From Adhaeribacter radiodurans (GTDB taxonomy: Bacteria; Bacteroidota; Bacteroidia; Cytophagales; Hymenobacteraceae), in NCBI RefSeq assembly GCF_014075995.1, contig NZ_CP055153.1, positions 4,588,001 through 4,652,000 on the forward strand: a stretch of DNA of 64,000 bases. Direction: 5' to 3'. Under the pieces are notes generated by a model. That model ran no database searches. It had not been told where the DNA came from and worked only from the letters and a program-made list of their open reading frames with translations. Each line of letters opens with the position of its first letter. Position 1 is the first letter of the stretch. The translations under genes and the position numbers were made by a program. Positions 48,286 through 58,499 of the stretch are shown piece after piece.

Positions 48286-48762
48286 ATGAAAAATTGGTTA
48301 CTCCTGTTTCTGCTCACAAGTGGTAGCGTTTACTATTCCTTCGGTCAGGCAATTAATACTACTTCTGATAAAAACCAGAAAATAATTGCCGAGATAAAAC
48401 GATTAATGGATTATGAACTAAAGTTAGTACTCCACCAGGATACAACCGCTATGGAACAATTTTATCCAGATGACATGGTGGTAACCAATCCTTTTAACCA
48501 GTTCATTGATAAACGCAAGGTAATGGAACGGGTAAAGTCCGATATTATTAAGTACACGTCTTATGAAAAAAAGGTCGACTACTTTCACGTAGAAGGTGAG
48601 AATACCGTAGTGGTAATAGGAAGTGAAGTGGTAGTACCCACAACTGATGCCAACCGGACAGATGCAGGTAAAATCGTTAACCGTCGGTTTACCGAAGTTT
48701 GGATGAAGCGGGGTAAGGACTGGAAGAAGGTAGTGCGGCACGCAAATAATATTATTAATTAA
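48286..48762 (+). CDS. Secreted NTF2-like (DUF4440-type) protein
   Basis: A 158-residue protein with a Sec signal peptide (NWLLLFLLTSGSVYYSFG, cleavage near residue 21). The remainder is an NTF2-like fold: an N-terminal helix (IAEIKRLMDYELKLVLHQDTTAMEQFY), PDDMVVTNPF, and the C-terminal strand pair RRFTEVWMKRGKDWKKVVRHAN that is typical of DUF4440. Probably a periplasmic small-ligand binder; its function is unknown. Confidence 0.87.
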   Translation: MKNWLLLFLLTSGSVYYSFGQAINTTSDKNQKIIAEIKRLMDYELKLVLHQDTTAMEQFYPDDMVVTNPFNQFIDKRKVMERVKSDIIKYTSYEKKVDYFHVEGENTVVVIGSEVVVPTTDANRTDAGKIVNRRFTEVWMKRGKDWKKVVRHANNIIN

Positions 48763-48944
48763 GAATAGCTGCCATTTAAATTTAACTACCAGCTAATGCT
48801 GCGGGTGTTAACTTTTTTAATTTTTACCCTGACCTTTAAACCCGGTTTATAACTCTTCAATTCATGATTAAGTAGACTCCCGCCTTTTTCAGTCCATTGT
48901 TTTTAATCCGTGCTTTTAAATCAATCAGCAACAGCCTTATACTT

Positions 48945-51848
48945 ATGTGTTGTGCTTGTAAAGTTCTTCTCCTTTTGCTGGTGGTGTATACCCCGGGCTG
49001 GGCATACACCGTTGCTGACTCAATGGTGCAGATAGACCACTTACCAATAGAAGGAAAATTACTGGATAAGGGCTGGAAGTATATGCCCGGCGACAACCCA
49101 GAATGGGCCAATCCTGTATGGAACGATCAAAATTGGCAAACTATTGATCCCACGCAAGATATTCACGATTTACCTGTTCTCTGGAAGAATAATATTGGCT
49201 GGTTTAGGCTCCGGTTTACCCTGGATAGTGCCTTATTTAAAGAATCATTGGCTTTATTGGTAGAGCAAACAGGTGCATCCGAAATTTACCTGAATGGGAG
49301 GCTAATCGGAAAGTATGGTAAAATAAGTTTTCAGCCGGAACAAGTGCAAGCAGTTCACCCTCCCGTTGGTGAATTTATTTCACTACACCCTATTGGAGAA
49401 CACCCACAAGTTTTAGCTGTGCGTTTTTCCTTGCAGAAAGACATTCCCTATGTAGTATTTGCTGGGAGGTATAACCGGGCGGTTGCGTTAAGGTTATTGG
49501 CAATTGAAGGTGTAACTCAAATAATTAGAGGTAATACTGATCTTTTGGATTATAGCTTTTTAGATTATGTTAAATCTAGTATATTCTTCATTTTAGCCTT
49601 ATTGCACCTAGTTTTATTCTATTTTTCGCCCCAGAGGAAAGCTAATCTCTATTTTTTTATTTATTCTTCACTAAATGCGCTAAATTATTTACTTTCCGGT
49701 ACTATCTTTCATTACGTGCAGTTGGCCACCACCAGAATGCACCTGCTAATTTTTATATTCCTACTTTTTACTTCTAGTTGTTATTTTTTTCTGCTAGCTA
49801 CCTACTCCATTTTTAAGCAAAGAAAAAACCTTATTTTCTGGCTACTTTCTACTGCATTCTGCCTCACCCTGCCCATGTTTTTATGGTTTTACAAAACAGG
49901 ATGGTTATTTGGTTTGATGCTTTTTCCTATTCTAACTTTCCTGGAGTCAGCCCGCATCACTTTTATGGCGGACCGGAAAAAATTTAGTGGAATTCGGATG
50001 GTAAACTATGGTGCCATTGCCTTTCTGGTTCTGTACCCACTTGCTTTAGCTTTTATTTTCGGTTTATTGCCAGCAGGTCCCAATGGAGTCCTCGGCCATT
50101 TAACTTTTAATTTAGCTGTATTGGGTCTGCCGGTTAGCCTTTCTATTTATCTGGCTACTGAAGCTTCCTTTACTAGCCGATCATTAGAGGCGAAGCTAGT
50201 GGAAGTACAAGAACTTTCCGAAAAAACCATCCGGCAAGAACAGGAAAGGCAGCAATTGCAAGAAATGAATAAATTTAAATCCCGCTTCTTCGCTAACATA
50301 TCCCACGAGTTTCGCACACCACTATCTTTAATCCGGGGTGTAGTAGAAAAACTTAGAAAAAAGGATAATTCTGATTTAGAAAAGCAAGCCGATTACCAGA
50401 TCATCGACCGTAATGCCGACCTACTGTTGCAAATGGTAAATCAGATGCTGGACCTCTCCCGACTGGAGGAAGGAAAACTAACCCTGCACCCACAGCCAGG
50501 AAATTTAAGTAATTTGCTGAAGGTATTAGGTGGCTCCTATGCTTCGCTGTTCGAAAGCAAAGGAATCACTTACCGGTATACTGTTCCTTTGCAGCCGATT
50601 TGGGTGCATATGGATACCCAAAAGCTGGAACAAATAATAAACAACTTACTCTCTAACGCTGCTAAGTTTACCCCGACTAAAGGAGAAGTAAGCTTTACGG
50701 CCACCGTGCAAATGGCAGAAGAGCAAATCTGCATACTACATATAAAAGTGCAGGATACCGGCATTGGCGTTCCTGCTGCCCAACTGCCCCGCATCTTTGA
50801 TCGCTTTTACCAGGCCGATAGCTCGACTACCCGCCAGTACGAAGGCACCGGCATCGGGCTGGCCTTAGCCAAAGAACTCGTAGAACTGCACAGCGGTAAA
50901 ATAGTAGCCGAAAGCACGGAAGGCAAAGGCAGCACCTTTTCGGTCCAGCTTCCTTTTACTCTGGCCGAAACAGAACAAGCCGAACAGCAATCTGAGTCAG
51001 CAACTCTTACTGCTGTTATAAGGACAAACGGTAAATCAACAGCAGAAGAATTTGACAAAAAAGTAAATCATAGCCAAAATATTCTGATAGTGGAAGACAA
51101 TGCTGATTTAAGACATTTCATCGCTGAACTTTTGTCGGATAAGTATAGAATACAACAAGCCGAAAATGGCTTAGCAGGTTACCGGATTGCTCTGGAAACA
51201 ATACCGGATTTAATTATTAGCGACCTGATGATGCCGGAACTGGATGGGGTAAGCCTATGTCGGAAATTGAAAGAAGATGAACGCACCAGCCACATTCCAA
51301 TTATCCTGCTTACCGCCAAAGCCGACGTTCAAAGTAAAATAAGCGGTTTAGAAACAGGTGCAGATGATTACCTCACTAAACCATTTAGTGCGGAGGAACT
51401 ACTTTTGCGGGTAAAAAATTTAATCCAGCAGCGCCAAAAAATGCGCGAAAAGTTCAGCCGCTCTTTCTCGGTGCAACCAACTGAGGTGAATATTACTTCA
51501 GCCGACGAACGATTTTTACAAAAAGTCACCACAATTATGGAGAAAAACCTAGGCAATGCCGATTTTGATATAGATGCCTTTAGCCGGGAAGTAGGCATGA
51601 GTCGGGCCCAACTAAACCGAAAACTAAATGCCCTTGTGGATCAGTCGCCGAAAGAGTTTATTCGTTTGGTTCGGTTAAAGCGGGCGGCTCACTTGTTAAA
51701 ACAAAACCAGGGAAATATAGGCGAAGTAGCCTTCCAGGTAGGATTCAGTAATCCAAACTACTTCACAAAATGCTTCCGCGACTTATACGGGGTAGCCCCT
51801 TCGGAATATCAGCAATCAGTGGATACTACCAGACAAGACAAGTCTTAA
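48945..51848 (+). CDS. Hybrid two-component system (HTCS) regulator with 7TM sensor
   Basis: A 967-residue single-chain sensor and regulator from the ATG at 48945; a TTG 48 bases upstream is less likely. Order: signal/anchor 1-20; a periplasmic jelly-roll sensor domain (about 30-180); seven transmembrane helices of 7TMR-DISM type (about 200-400); a short coiled coil; HisKA with His454 in NISHEFRTPLSLI; HATPase with NNLLSNAAKF, DTGIGVP and GTGIGLALAKEL; a receiver domain (phospho-acceptor Asp760 in LIISDLMMPELDG, Lys in LTKPFSAEE); and a C-terminal AraC helix-turn-helix. Such HTCS proteins sense a periplasmic ligand and activate nearby genes. A shared motif upstream of the AraC and outer-membrane genes downstream suggests its targets. 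Confidence 0.94.
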   Translation: MCCACKVLLLLLVVYTPGWAYTVADSMVQIDHLPIEGKLLDKGWKYMPGDNPEWANPVWNDQNWQTIDPTQDIHDLPVLWKNNIGWFRLRFTLDSALFKESLALLVEQTGASEIYLNGRLIGKYGKISFQPEQVQAVHPPVGEFISLHPIGEHPQVLAVRFSLQKDIPYVVFAGRYNRAVALRLLAIEGVTQIIRGNTDLLDYSFLDYVKSSIFFILALLHLVLFYFSPQRKANLYFFIYSSLNALNYLLSGTIFHYVQLATTRMHLLIFIFLLFTSSCYFFLLATYSIFKQRKNLIFWLLSTAFCLTLPMFLWFYKTGWLFGLMLFPILTFLESARITFMADRKKFSGIRMVNYGAIAFLVLYPLALAFIFGLLPAGPNGVLGHLTFNLAVLGLPVSLSIYLATEASFTSRSLEAKLVEVQELSEKTIRQEQERQQLQEMNKFKSRFFANISHEFRTPLSLIRGVVEKLRKKDNSDLEKQADYQIIDRNADLLLQMVNQMLDLSRLEEGKLTLHPQPGNLSNLLKVLGGSYASLFESKGITYRYTVPLQPIWVHMDTQKLEQIINNLLSNAAKFTPTKGEVSFTATVQMAEEQICILHIKVQDTGIGVPAAQLPRIFDRFYQADSSTTRQYEGTGIGLALAKELVELHSGKIVAESTEGKGSTFSVQLPFTLAETEQAEQQSESATLTAVIRTNGKSTAEEFDKKVNHSQNILIVEDNADLRHFIAELLSDKYRIQQAENGLAGYRIALETIPDLIISDLMMPELDGVSLCRKLKEDERTSHIPIILLTAKADVQSKISGLETGADDYLTKPFSAEELLLRVKNLIQQRQKMREKFSRSFSVQPTEVNITSADERFLQKVTTIMEKNLGNADFDIDAFSREVGMSRAQLNRKLNALVDQSPKEFIRLVRLKRAAHLLKQNQGNIGEVAFQVGFSNPNYFTKCFRDLYGVAPSEYQQSVDTTRQDKS

Positions 51849-51920
51849 AAATTAGTAATTTTTTCCCCTCAAGCAAGAATTTCTATTAGTTATTTATGCC
51901 CCCTATCAGCAAAAATGCAC

Positions 51921-51937
51921 CATTCTTCTACAAAATC
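51921..51937. promoter_or_regulatory. Shared upstream motif, copy 1
   Basis: CATTCTTCTACAAAATC, about 175 bases before the AraC-type gene. Similarity to the copy at 55777 extends about 40 bases (51908-51947), beginning CAGCAAAA. It could be a binding site for the HTCS or AraC regulator encoded here. Confidence 0.5.
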
Positions 51938-52109
51938 TTGCATCAGAAAAATCAAAATTGATTCTAGTATAATTGAACAATGAAAAAGCGTCTTGGTTCT
52001 TAAATATAAAAGTAATTTCTAAAATAAATCCTGAAAATTCACTTTGAAACACTTCTAACTTGTTCATATTCTGTATATTTAAATAAATCAGAATGTAGAT
52101 TTAACGACT

Positions 52110-52967
52110 ATGCTCTTACGTGATTTTTTACCAAGCCCAGCAGTGAGAGAGTTTGTTCAATGTTACCGGATCGTGCATTTAGAGTTTGCCCAATCTGATA
52201 AAATTCCCTTAAAGGCTTATCCTCCCAAACCTGAACAGTGTCTGCACTTTTTTTTGCGTGACTTTTTTGCTATTCAAAAACCTGATGAGGGAAAAAGCAG
52301 CCAGCCAGCAATAATGTTGGCCGGACAAAGAACATCTCTTGTTGAGCAAACTACCGGAAACAACTTTATTAATGTGCAAGTGGTATTTCAACCTACGGCT
52401 ACTTACCGGCTAACAGGTATACCTGCTTATGAATTGACTAACCAACACCTAGATGCTACCAGTATTTTTCATAAAAATATAAATACTACCTTTGAGCAAT
52501 TACAGCAGGCAAAAAACTACACAGAGTTACTTACTATTATAGAAAGCTTTTGTCAAGGTTTAATTCTTAACGCTAAAAAAGATAATCTTCCCTTGGATGC
52601 TATCAGCCGGCAAATGATTCAAAAGGATGGCAATATTTCGGTGGATTGGCTGGCTAAAGAATCCTGTTTATGTACCAAGCAGTTCAAACGAAAATTTCTG
52701 GAAAGAACAGGGGTTAATCCCAAAACATACTCCAGAATTATCCGCTTTAATCAGGCCTTTAATTTTAAAAATAGGTTCCCTCAAAAAGATTGGTTAAGTA
52801 TAGCTATTGCCTGTGGATATTACGATTACCAGCATCTAGTAAAAGATTATAAAGAATTTACCGGATTGGCACCTAACGAATTCCATCTCCTGGAAAGCAA
52901 GTCGCCGGAAAGTATTCTGGGACTTGCAGATAGTTTATATCGGGACCGTATTAAGCCTATCATTTAA
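52110..52967 (+). CDS. AraC-family transcriptional regulator
   Basis: A 285-residue regulator. Residues 1-160 form a DUF6597-like N-terminal domain of beta character (FLPSPAVREFVQCYRIVHLEF). The C-terminal double helix-turn-helix includes ISVDWLAKESCLCTKQFKRKF and the signature GYYDYQHLVKDYKEFTGLAPNEF. It probably responds to a small molecule and controls the esterase and dehydrogenase genes that follow in the same direction. Confidence 0.92.
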   Translation: MLLRDFLPSPAVREFVQCYRIVHLEFAQSDKIPLKAYPPKPEQCLHFFLRDFFAIQKPDEGKSSQPAIMLAGQRTSLVEQTTGNNFINVQVVFQPTATYRLTGIPAYELTNQHLDATSIFHKNINTTFEQLQQAKNYTELLTIIESFCQGLILNAKKDNLPLDAISRQMIQKDGNISVDWLAKESCLCTKQFKRKFLERTGVNPKTYSRIIRFNQAFNFKNRFPQKDWLSIAIACGYYDYQHLVKDYKEFTGLAPNEFHLLESKSPESILGLADSLYRDRIKPII

Positions 52968-53013
52968 TTTGTAAAAAGTCCTTTTTTTACCACTAGCCCG
53001 CCTGAGTACATTT

Positions 53014-53021
53014 TAATTTTG
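53014..53021 (+). promoter_or_regulatory. Candidate -7 box before the esterase gene
   Basis: TAATTTTG fits TAnnTTTG and lies 54 bases before the start codon; no matching -33 element is apparent. Confidence 0.35.
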
Positions 53022-53075
53022 CTTTGATAGCAATTAGCAAAAAGGTATTTATCATTTCACTTTAATTTTTCCACA

Positions 53076-53849
53076 ATGGCGACTACGGCTTTTCCTTCAC
53101 CTTCTAACACAACCTATATTCTAGTGCATGGAGCTTGGTACGGTGGTTGGTGCTGGTACAAGGTAGCTCCTCTTCTGGAAGCCAAAGGCTCCCGGGTCAT
53201 AGCAATTGATTTGCCCGGTTATGGGCAGGATACAACACCTGCCGCCAACGTTACTTTAAATGATTATGTTAAGAAAGTAGAAGAAGCAGCCAATTCCGTA
53301 ACGGGTAAGGTGGTGCTGGTAGGCCATTCCATGGGAGGAGCCATCATTTCGCAGGTTAGTGAAGTATTAGGCCCGGAAAAAGTAAAAAAACTCGTATACC
53401 TCGACGCTTTTTTATTAAAAAATGGAGAATCTATTTTTTCGCAGGTTGAAAAAATAAATGAGGCAAGTAAGGCCTTCTCTGATTCTAAAATTGAACATCC
53501 GGCATCGGAGTATCTTATTTTTTCTGATGACCAAAAAACCTGCTTGATAAATCCTCTAATGATGGAGCAGGTTTTCTGCCACGATAGTCCCGCGGATGAT
53601 ATTGTTTTAGCCAAAACTAATCTGCGTTGGCAACCTATGGCTGGCCTGGCCACCCCCATAACCGTTTCTGATAGTTGTTATGGAATTATTCCTAAGATTT
53701 ATATTCGTTGCACGGAGTCCAAAGATTTAGACCGAAGAAGTATTGTGCAAAATATGCCTTGTCAAAAAGTTATTGAGATTCCCAGTAGTCATTCGCCATT
53801 TTTTTCAATGCCGGAAAAGTTGGCCGAGATTTTAGTCCAATTATCTTGA
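53076..53849 (+). CDS. Alpha/beta hydrolase, plant-esterase-like
   Basis: A 257-residue enzyme related to the hydroxynitrile lyase/methyl-esterase group. YILVHGAWYGGWCWYKVAPLLEAKG is the family N-terminus, the Ser nucleophile is in LVGHSMGGAI, KLVYLDAFL follows, and the catalytic His is in PSSHSPFFSMPEKLAEIL. It hydrolyses small esters; the substrate is unknown. It lies between an AraC regulator and an aldehyde dehydrogenase, suggesting a small catabolic or detoxifying unit. Confidence 0.9.
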   Translation: MATTAFPSPSNTTYILVHGAWYGGWCWYKVAPLLEAKGSRVIAIDLPGYGQDTTPAANVTLNDYVKKVEEAANSVTGKVVLVGHSMGGAIISQVSEVLGPEKVKKLVYLDAFLLKNGESIFSQVEKINEASKAFSDSKIEHPASEYLIFSDDQKTCLINPLMMEQVFCHDSPADDIVLAKTNLRWQPMAGLATPITVSDSCYGIIPKIYIRCTESKDLDRRSIVQNMPCQKVIEIPSSHSPFFSMPEKLAEILVQLS

Positions 53850-53979
53850 GTTTCCAGGTGACTCTCAAATCCCGGTACATAAATTATACTAATAGTCCAA
53901 GTTATTTAAGTTGACTAACTGTAGCATATAATCTTTAGGGTGGAAACAAATAACATTTTTCATTAAAAAGAAAGTAATC

Positions 53980-55485
53980 ATGGAAGTAATTGAAAAAGGT
54001 ATAGAGTTAAAAATTGAAACAAAGAACGAGCTAAAAAATAGAGCGAAGCATTGGATTGGTGGGGATTGGTTAGATTCTGAAAAACACGAAGAAAGCATTA
54101 ACCCCGCTACCGGAGAACTAATTGGTTGGTATGCCGATGGTGGTCAGAAAGAAGCTGAAATAGCCATTAATGCCGCATTAAAAACTTTCCGGGAAACTAC
54201 CTGGAAGGAAGATCATGCCTGGCGCGCTAAAGTTCTGCTGGCTATGGCAGATAAAATAGAAGCAAAAAGTAAAGACTTGATCCAGATTTTAGGTTTGGAA
54301 AGTGGTAAAATAGTGGCAGAAGCAAGCATGGAAGTATTTGCCGCGCCCGCTTTTCTGCGTTACTGGGCCGGTAAAACTTTTACCGCTGGTCGTGCCGGCG
54401 AAGCAAGACCCGGCAGCTTTTCTTTTACCATTCGAGAAGCAGTCGGCGTGGCAGGTATTATCGTTCCTTTTAACGCTCCCGTGGCACTGACTATGCGAGC
54501 CCTGGCTCCAGCTCTGGCGGCCGGTACTACTACGGTGGTAAAGTTACCGGGTGTAACCGCCCAAACGAATGAACTACTTTGTAAAATTATCTCAGAAACC
54601 CCAGGTTTACCTAAAGGCGCCATTAATGTAATTACCGAGAGTGGCAGTGAAGCGGCCAGTTCCCTGGTGCAATCTGCGAACGTTCCGGTTATTAGTTTTA
54701 CTGGTAGTACCCAAACTGGCCGGGCCATTGTAGCGGCAGGTGCCGCCCACTTGAAACGTTTTAGCTTGGAACTAGGTGGTAAAACCCCGATGATTGTTTT
54801 TAAGGATGCCGATTTGATGACCGCGATTTTTACAATGGAAAAAGCCATTACAATTTTTAGCGGCCAGTTTTGCATGACCGGTAGTAGAATACTAGTACAA
54901 AGAGAAGTTGCGGACTCTATCCGGCAAGGATTGGCCGAGCGGCTGAGCAAAGTAAAAATAGGTACTCCTTCCGATCCTTCCAGCGAAATGGGTACCATGC
55001 GGGATAAAGCAAATGTGCAGCGGGTAAATCAGATGGTAGAAGAGGCCCTTGCAGCTGGAGCTAAAGCAATTGTTCGGGGCGGCCCTATTACCGACGGGCA
55101 ATTGGCTAAAGGTGCTTTCTATCGCCCGACCTTGCTGGAAGTAACTGACCCAGAATTACCCATCGTGCAGCAAGAAGTATTTGGACCAGTGGCTACTTTA
55201 CAGGTTTTTGATACCGAAGCCGAAGCAATTGCCTTAGCAAACAACAGTGAATACGGCCTGGCAGCCAGCATCTGGACCCGCGATATAGACCGGCCCTGGC
55301 GAGTTGCGAAAGCCATACAAGCCGGTACTATTTGGATTAATACCTTCGCCCAGGTTTTTCCTCAGTTTGAAGAAGGAGGTTATAAGCAAAGTGGAATGGG
55401 CCGTTTAAATGGAGAGACAGCATTAGATGATTTTCTGGAATACAAGCACATCTCTTTTAATCCAGGTGTTCCAGGTTCAATGTAA
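53980..55485 (+). CDS. Aldehyde dehydrogenase
   Basis: A 501-residue NAD(P)-dependent aldehyde dehydrogenase of full length. Catalytic Glu264 lies in FSLELGGKTP and catalytic Cys298 in SGQFCMTGSR; the cofactor loop is ISFTGSTQTGRAIVAAG and VPFNAPVALTMRALAPALAAG is the N-terminal nucleotide-binding element. The C-terminal EEGGYKQSGMGRLNGETALDDFLEYKHI is typical. Oxidises an aldehyde to the acid; sequence resembles the vanillin/betaine aldehyde group but specificity is uncertain. It is 130 bases after the esterase. Confidence 0.95.
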   Translation: MEVIEKGIELKIETKNELKNRAKHWIGGDWLDSEKHEESINPATGELIGWYADGGQKEAEIAINAALKTFRETTWKEDHAWRAKVLLAMADKIEAKSKDLIQILGLESGKIVAEASMEVFAAPAFLRYWAGKTFTAGRAGEARPGSFSFTIREAVGVAGIIVPFNAPVALTMRALAPALAAGTTTVVKLPGVTAQTNELLCKIISETPGLPKGAINVITESGSEAASSLVQSANVPVISFTGSTQTGRAIVAAGAAHLKRFSLELGGKTPMIVFKDADLMTAIFTMEKAITIFSGQFCMTGSRILVQREVADSIRQGLAERLSKVKIGTPSDPSSEMGTMRDKANVQRVNQMVEEALAAGAKAIVRGGPITDGQLAKGAFYRPTLLEVTDPELPIVQQEVFGPVATLQVFDTEAEAIALANNSEYGLAASIWTRDIDRPWRVAKAIQAGTIWINTFAQVFPQFEEGGYKQSGMGRLNGETALDDFLEYKHISFNPGVPGSM

Positions 55486-55913
55486 TTAAAAAAAGATAAT
55501 AACTTTTTCACAAAATTGATAGAACTATACCTTTCTTAAGACTTTATTAGTCTAAAAAAGCTTTACTAATAGATCACTGCTTGTACATTGATTTTTCAAA
55601 ACGAGTAGTAACCATTGAATACTTCCCTAATCCGCTAGTAATATACTCCTCCTTTTAATTATAGTATTTACCTAGAATACTACTCAGGAGAATAAACTTT
55701 AAGTATTTGCCTTCCCCATCTACTGCTCGGCAGGGTTATATGTCATTCTATTACCCATTCACCAGCAAAATTGAATCATTCTTCTATAAAATCCAATCAT
55801 GCTTTAAAAACAGAGATTTCTGAGTTAAAACTTCTACCTCATGACTTGGGCATAAGCTTACCTTAGGGGCAGCCTTCCGGCAGGTGTTGGTCAGTTACTA
55901 AAAGTATGATGTT
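55486..55913. other. Promoter region of the outer-membrane gene
   Basis: An AT-rich gap of about 430 bases without a gene. It contains the shared motif at 55777 and a -7-like TACCTTAG at 55859-55866. Confidence 0.5.
55777..55793. promoter_or_regulatory. Shared upstream motif, copy 2
   Basis: CATTCTTCTATAAAATC, one base different from the copy at 51921. The extended similarity runs from CAGCAAAATTG (55763) to about 55802. It lies 66 bases before a -7-like box. Confidence 0.5.
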
Positions 55914-58394
55914 ATGAAACGGACAATTAAAAATTATTTTTTCACTCTCCTTAGGAGCAGCAGTGCTTACCGGAGCCAAGGCATCCTCTTTTTCTGGGTT
56001 ACGCTGCTTAGCTTATTTTTTAGGAGTGAAGTGTACGCCCAAGGTACCTTAAAAGGATATATCCGGGATTCAAATGGGAAAGGATTAGCTTATGTGAGTA
56101 CTGGTTTACTAAACGCGCCTGATTCTAAATTAGTGAAAGGTACCTTAACGAATGAGGAAGGTGCTTATGAGTTTTTAGAAGTACCTAGTGGCCAATACGT
56201 AATAACCGCCAATATGGTGGGTTACGCCTCCGGTACTTCTGCTACCTTTAAAGTAGACCAAGGTTTAACCACTATACCCATCTTAACGCTAAACTCCATT
56301 GCTATAAACTTAAAAGAGGTAGCGGTTACCACCAAACGGCCTTTTGTGGAACAGAAAATAGACCGGATGGTGGTAAACGTTGCCAACAGCATTATCAGCA
56401 GTGGCAGCACCGCTTTGGAAGTACTGGAAAAAGCCCCTGGTATAACCGTGGATCGCCAGAACGACAATTTGCAGCTCCGGGGCAAAGAAGGGGTTATTGT
56501 GCAGATTGATGGCCGGCAGACGTATTTGGCCATGGCCGAAGTGGTGGCGCTGTTACGTACCATGCCCAGCGATAACATCGACCGGATTGAATTAATTACC
56601 AATCCTTCTGCTAAATACGATGCCGCTGGTAACTCCGGTATTATTGATATTCGGTTAAAAAAGAATACCGATGTTGGAACCAACGGCTCCGTTTCTCTAG
56701 GGGCAGGTTCCGGGCGTTATGACCGGGAGCAAGGCAGCGTGCAACTAAACCATCGCACGCCTAAACTGAACCTCTTTGGTAACTATAGTGCTAACCGGGG
56801 TGGTGGTTACGCAGATTTTGACCTACAACGAATTCAGAAGGACGGGTTACAACGTAATATTATTAAAGAGGACTCCTACATAAAATTTAAAAACCGGGGA
56901 CAAAATGCTAAAGCCGGCTTGGATTATACCATTAGTAAGAATACCATCATTGGGCTAATTTGGACTGGATTATGGAGTTATAATCATGAAGAAAGTCCTG
57001 CAAAAGTTTCTTTTCGGCGACAAGAAAATGAGCCATACTACTTACAAACATTAACCGATAAAACCATTTCTAATGTCTCGTCAAACCAATCGGCTAATCT
57101 GAACCTACAGCACACCTTCGGAGAAGAAGGTGGACAATTAACCGCTGATTTTGATTTAGGCCATTTCGTTCGGGACTACACTAACTCGTTAAATACTGAA
57201 ACGCTAATTACAGAAAGTTCCATATCGGAACCCAGTGGCTTGTACACCCAAATGCCTACTGCTATTGATATCCATACTTTTAAAGTAGATTATAATCGTT
57301 CCTTCGGTAGCAAATGGAAAGTAGAGGCCGGTATTAAAGGCAGTTCTGTTCGTTCTGACAATGACTTAACCTTGTATAGCGGAGAAGCCGGCAACTTTCA
57401 TCTTGACTCTACTTTATCCAACCATTTTCGCTATACTGAACGAATTAAGGCCGCTTACGCCAGCATATCCGGCAAACTCGCGGCCAACACCGACATACAA
57501 GTGGGACTACGTACGGAGCAAACACATTCGGAAGGTAATTCTATTACTCTGAAGAATGTGGTAAAAAGGGACTACCTGGATTTTTTTCCCAGCGTTTTTC
57601 TTTCCCGAACACTCTCCGCTAAACATACCCTTACTCTATCGTACAGTTACCGCATCGATCGGCCTAACTACCAGAACCTGAACCCGGGTCGGTCGTATCT
57701 GAACCCATACGCGTACAGCCGGGGCAATGCGTTTCTTCAGCCCCAGTATACCAATTCGCTGGAGCTTAAACATGGTTTTGATAATAAAGTATTTACCTCC
57801 CTGGGCGCCAGTTATATCCATGACCTAGTTGTATATATTTTGCAGCCCGTAAGCGGAACTACCATGGAACGGGTTCCGGAAAACATTGGTAAATCGCAGG
57901 CTTATAATCTTACTCTTAGTTTACCAATAACGGTTAGGAAGGGATGGACCCTGCAAACTACCCTGATGGCCCTATATAGCCAGTTTCAGTACACTTACCT
58001 GGATATGCCATTGCAAGTGAAGCAAATATCCGGAAGAATTAATGGCTCCAATGCCATTACCCTAGGTAATGGTTGGACGGCGGAAGTTACGGGTTGGATA
58101 AATACTCCCGCCGTTGATGCCCTTTTTCGCTATCCTTGGCTAGGGTCAGTGGATGCCGGGCTACAAAAAGGTTTTGGTTCAAAATGGAAAGCAAAACTGA
58201 GTGTACAGGACCTGTTGCACACCAATCAGATACTCGGAAAACTTAGGACGGACAATTATTCACAGGATTTTCAAATCAGGCTAGATACCCGCGTGGCCAT
58301 GCTGAACCTGACCTATGCTTTTGGTAACCAACAGCTCAAAGAGAGTCGCCGGCGCAAGACCAGCGCCGAAGAAGAAATGCATCGCACAAACTGA
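55914..58394 (+). CDS. Outer-membrane beta-barrel protein, TonB-receptor-like
   Basis: An 826-residue exported protein. The hydrophobic signal is near residues 25-43, with a long n-region. A CarboxypepD_reg domain (about 45-125: GTLKGYIRDSNGKGLAYVS, YEFLEVPSGQYVITANMVGY) is followed by a plug-like segment (about 130-250: ALEVLEKAPGITVDRQ, IQIDGRQTYL, RIELITNPSAKYDAAGNSGIIDIRLKK). An OMP_b-brl_3 barrel runs to the C-terminus. It resembles SusC-like proteins but is shorter and no TonB box is clear. The shared upstream motif points to control by the HTCS or AraC regulator. Confidence 0.92.
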   Translation: MKRTIKNYFFTLLRSSSAYRSQGILFFWVTLLSLFFRSEVYAQGTLKGYIRDSNGKGLAYVSTGLLNAPDSKLVKGTLTNEEGAYEFLEVPSGQYVITANMVGYASGTSATFKVDQGLTTIPILTLNSIAINLKEVAVTTKRPFVEQKIDRMVVNVANSIISSGSTALEVLEKAPGITVDRQNDNLQLRGKEGVIVQIDGRQTYLAMAEVVALLRTMPSDNIDRIELITNPSAKYDAAGNSGIIDIRLKKNTDVGTNGSVSLGAGSGRYDREQGSVQLNHRTPKLNLFGNYSANRGGGYADFDLQRIQKDGLQRNIIKEDSYIKFKNRGQNAKAGLDYTISKNTIIGLIWTGLWSYNHEESPAKVSFRRQENEPYYLQTLTDKTISNVSSNQSANLNLQHTFGEEGGQLTADFDLGHFVRDYTNSLNTETLITESSISEPSGLYTQMPTAIDIHTFKVDYNRSFGSKWKVEAGIKGSSVRSDNDLTLYSGEAGNFHLDSTLSNHFRYTERIKAAYASISGKLAANTDIQVGLRTEQTHSEGNSITLKNVVKRDYLDFFPSVFLSRTLSAKHTLTLSYSYRIDRPNYQNLNPGRSYLNPYAYSRGNAFLQPQYTNSLELKHGFDNKVFTSLGASYIHDLVVYILQPVSGTTMERVPENIGKSQAYNLTLSLPITVRKGWTLQTTLMALYSQFQYTYLDMPLQVKQISGRINGSNAITLGNGWTAEVTGWINTPAVDALFRYPWLGSVDAGLQKGFGSKWKAKLSVQDLLHTNQILGKLRTDNYSQDFQIRLDTRVAMLNLTYAFGNQQLKESRRRKTSAEEEMHRTN

Positions 58395-58499
58395 TATTAT
58401 CAGCAACTAGCTAAGCTCTGGCAGTTTCTCCTTATTTCATTCTCTGGTACCAGTAAAATCATACTCTGTAATTTATGTTTCACCTAAAACTTCAGCATT

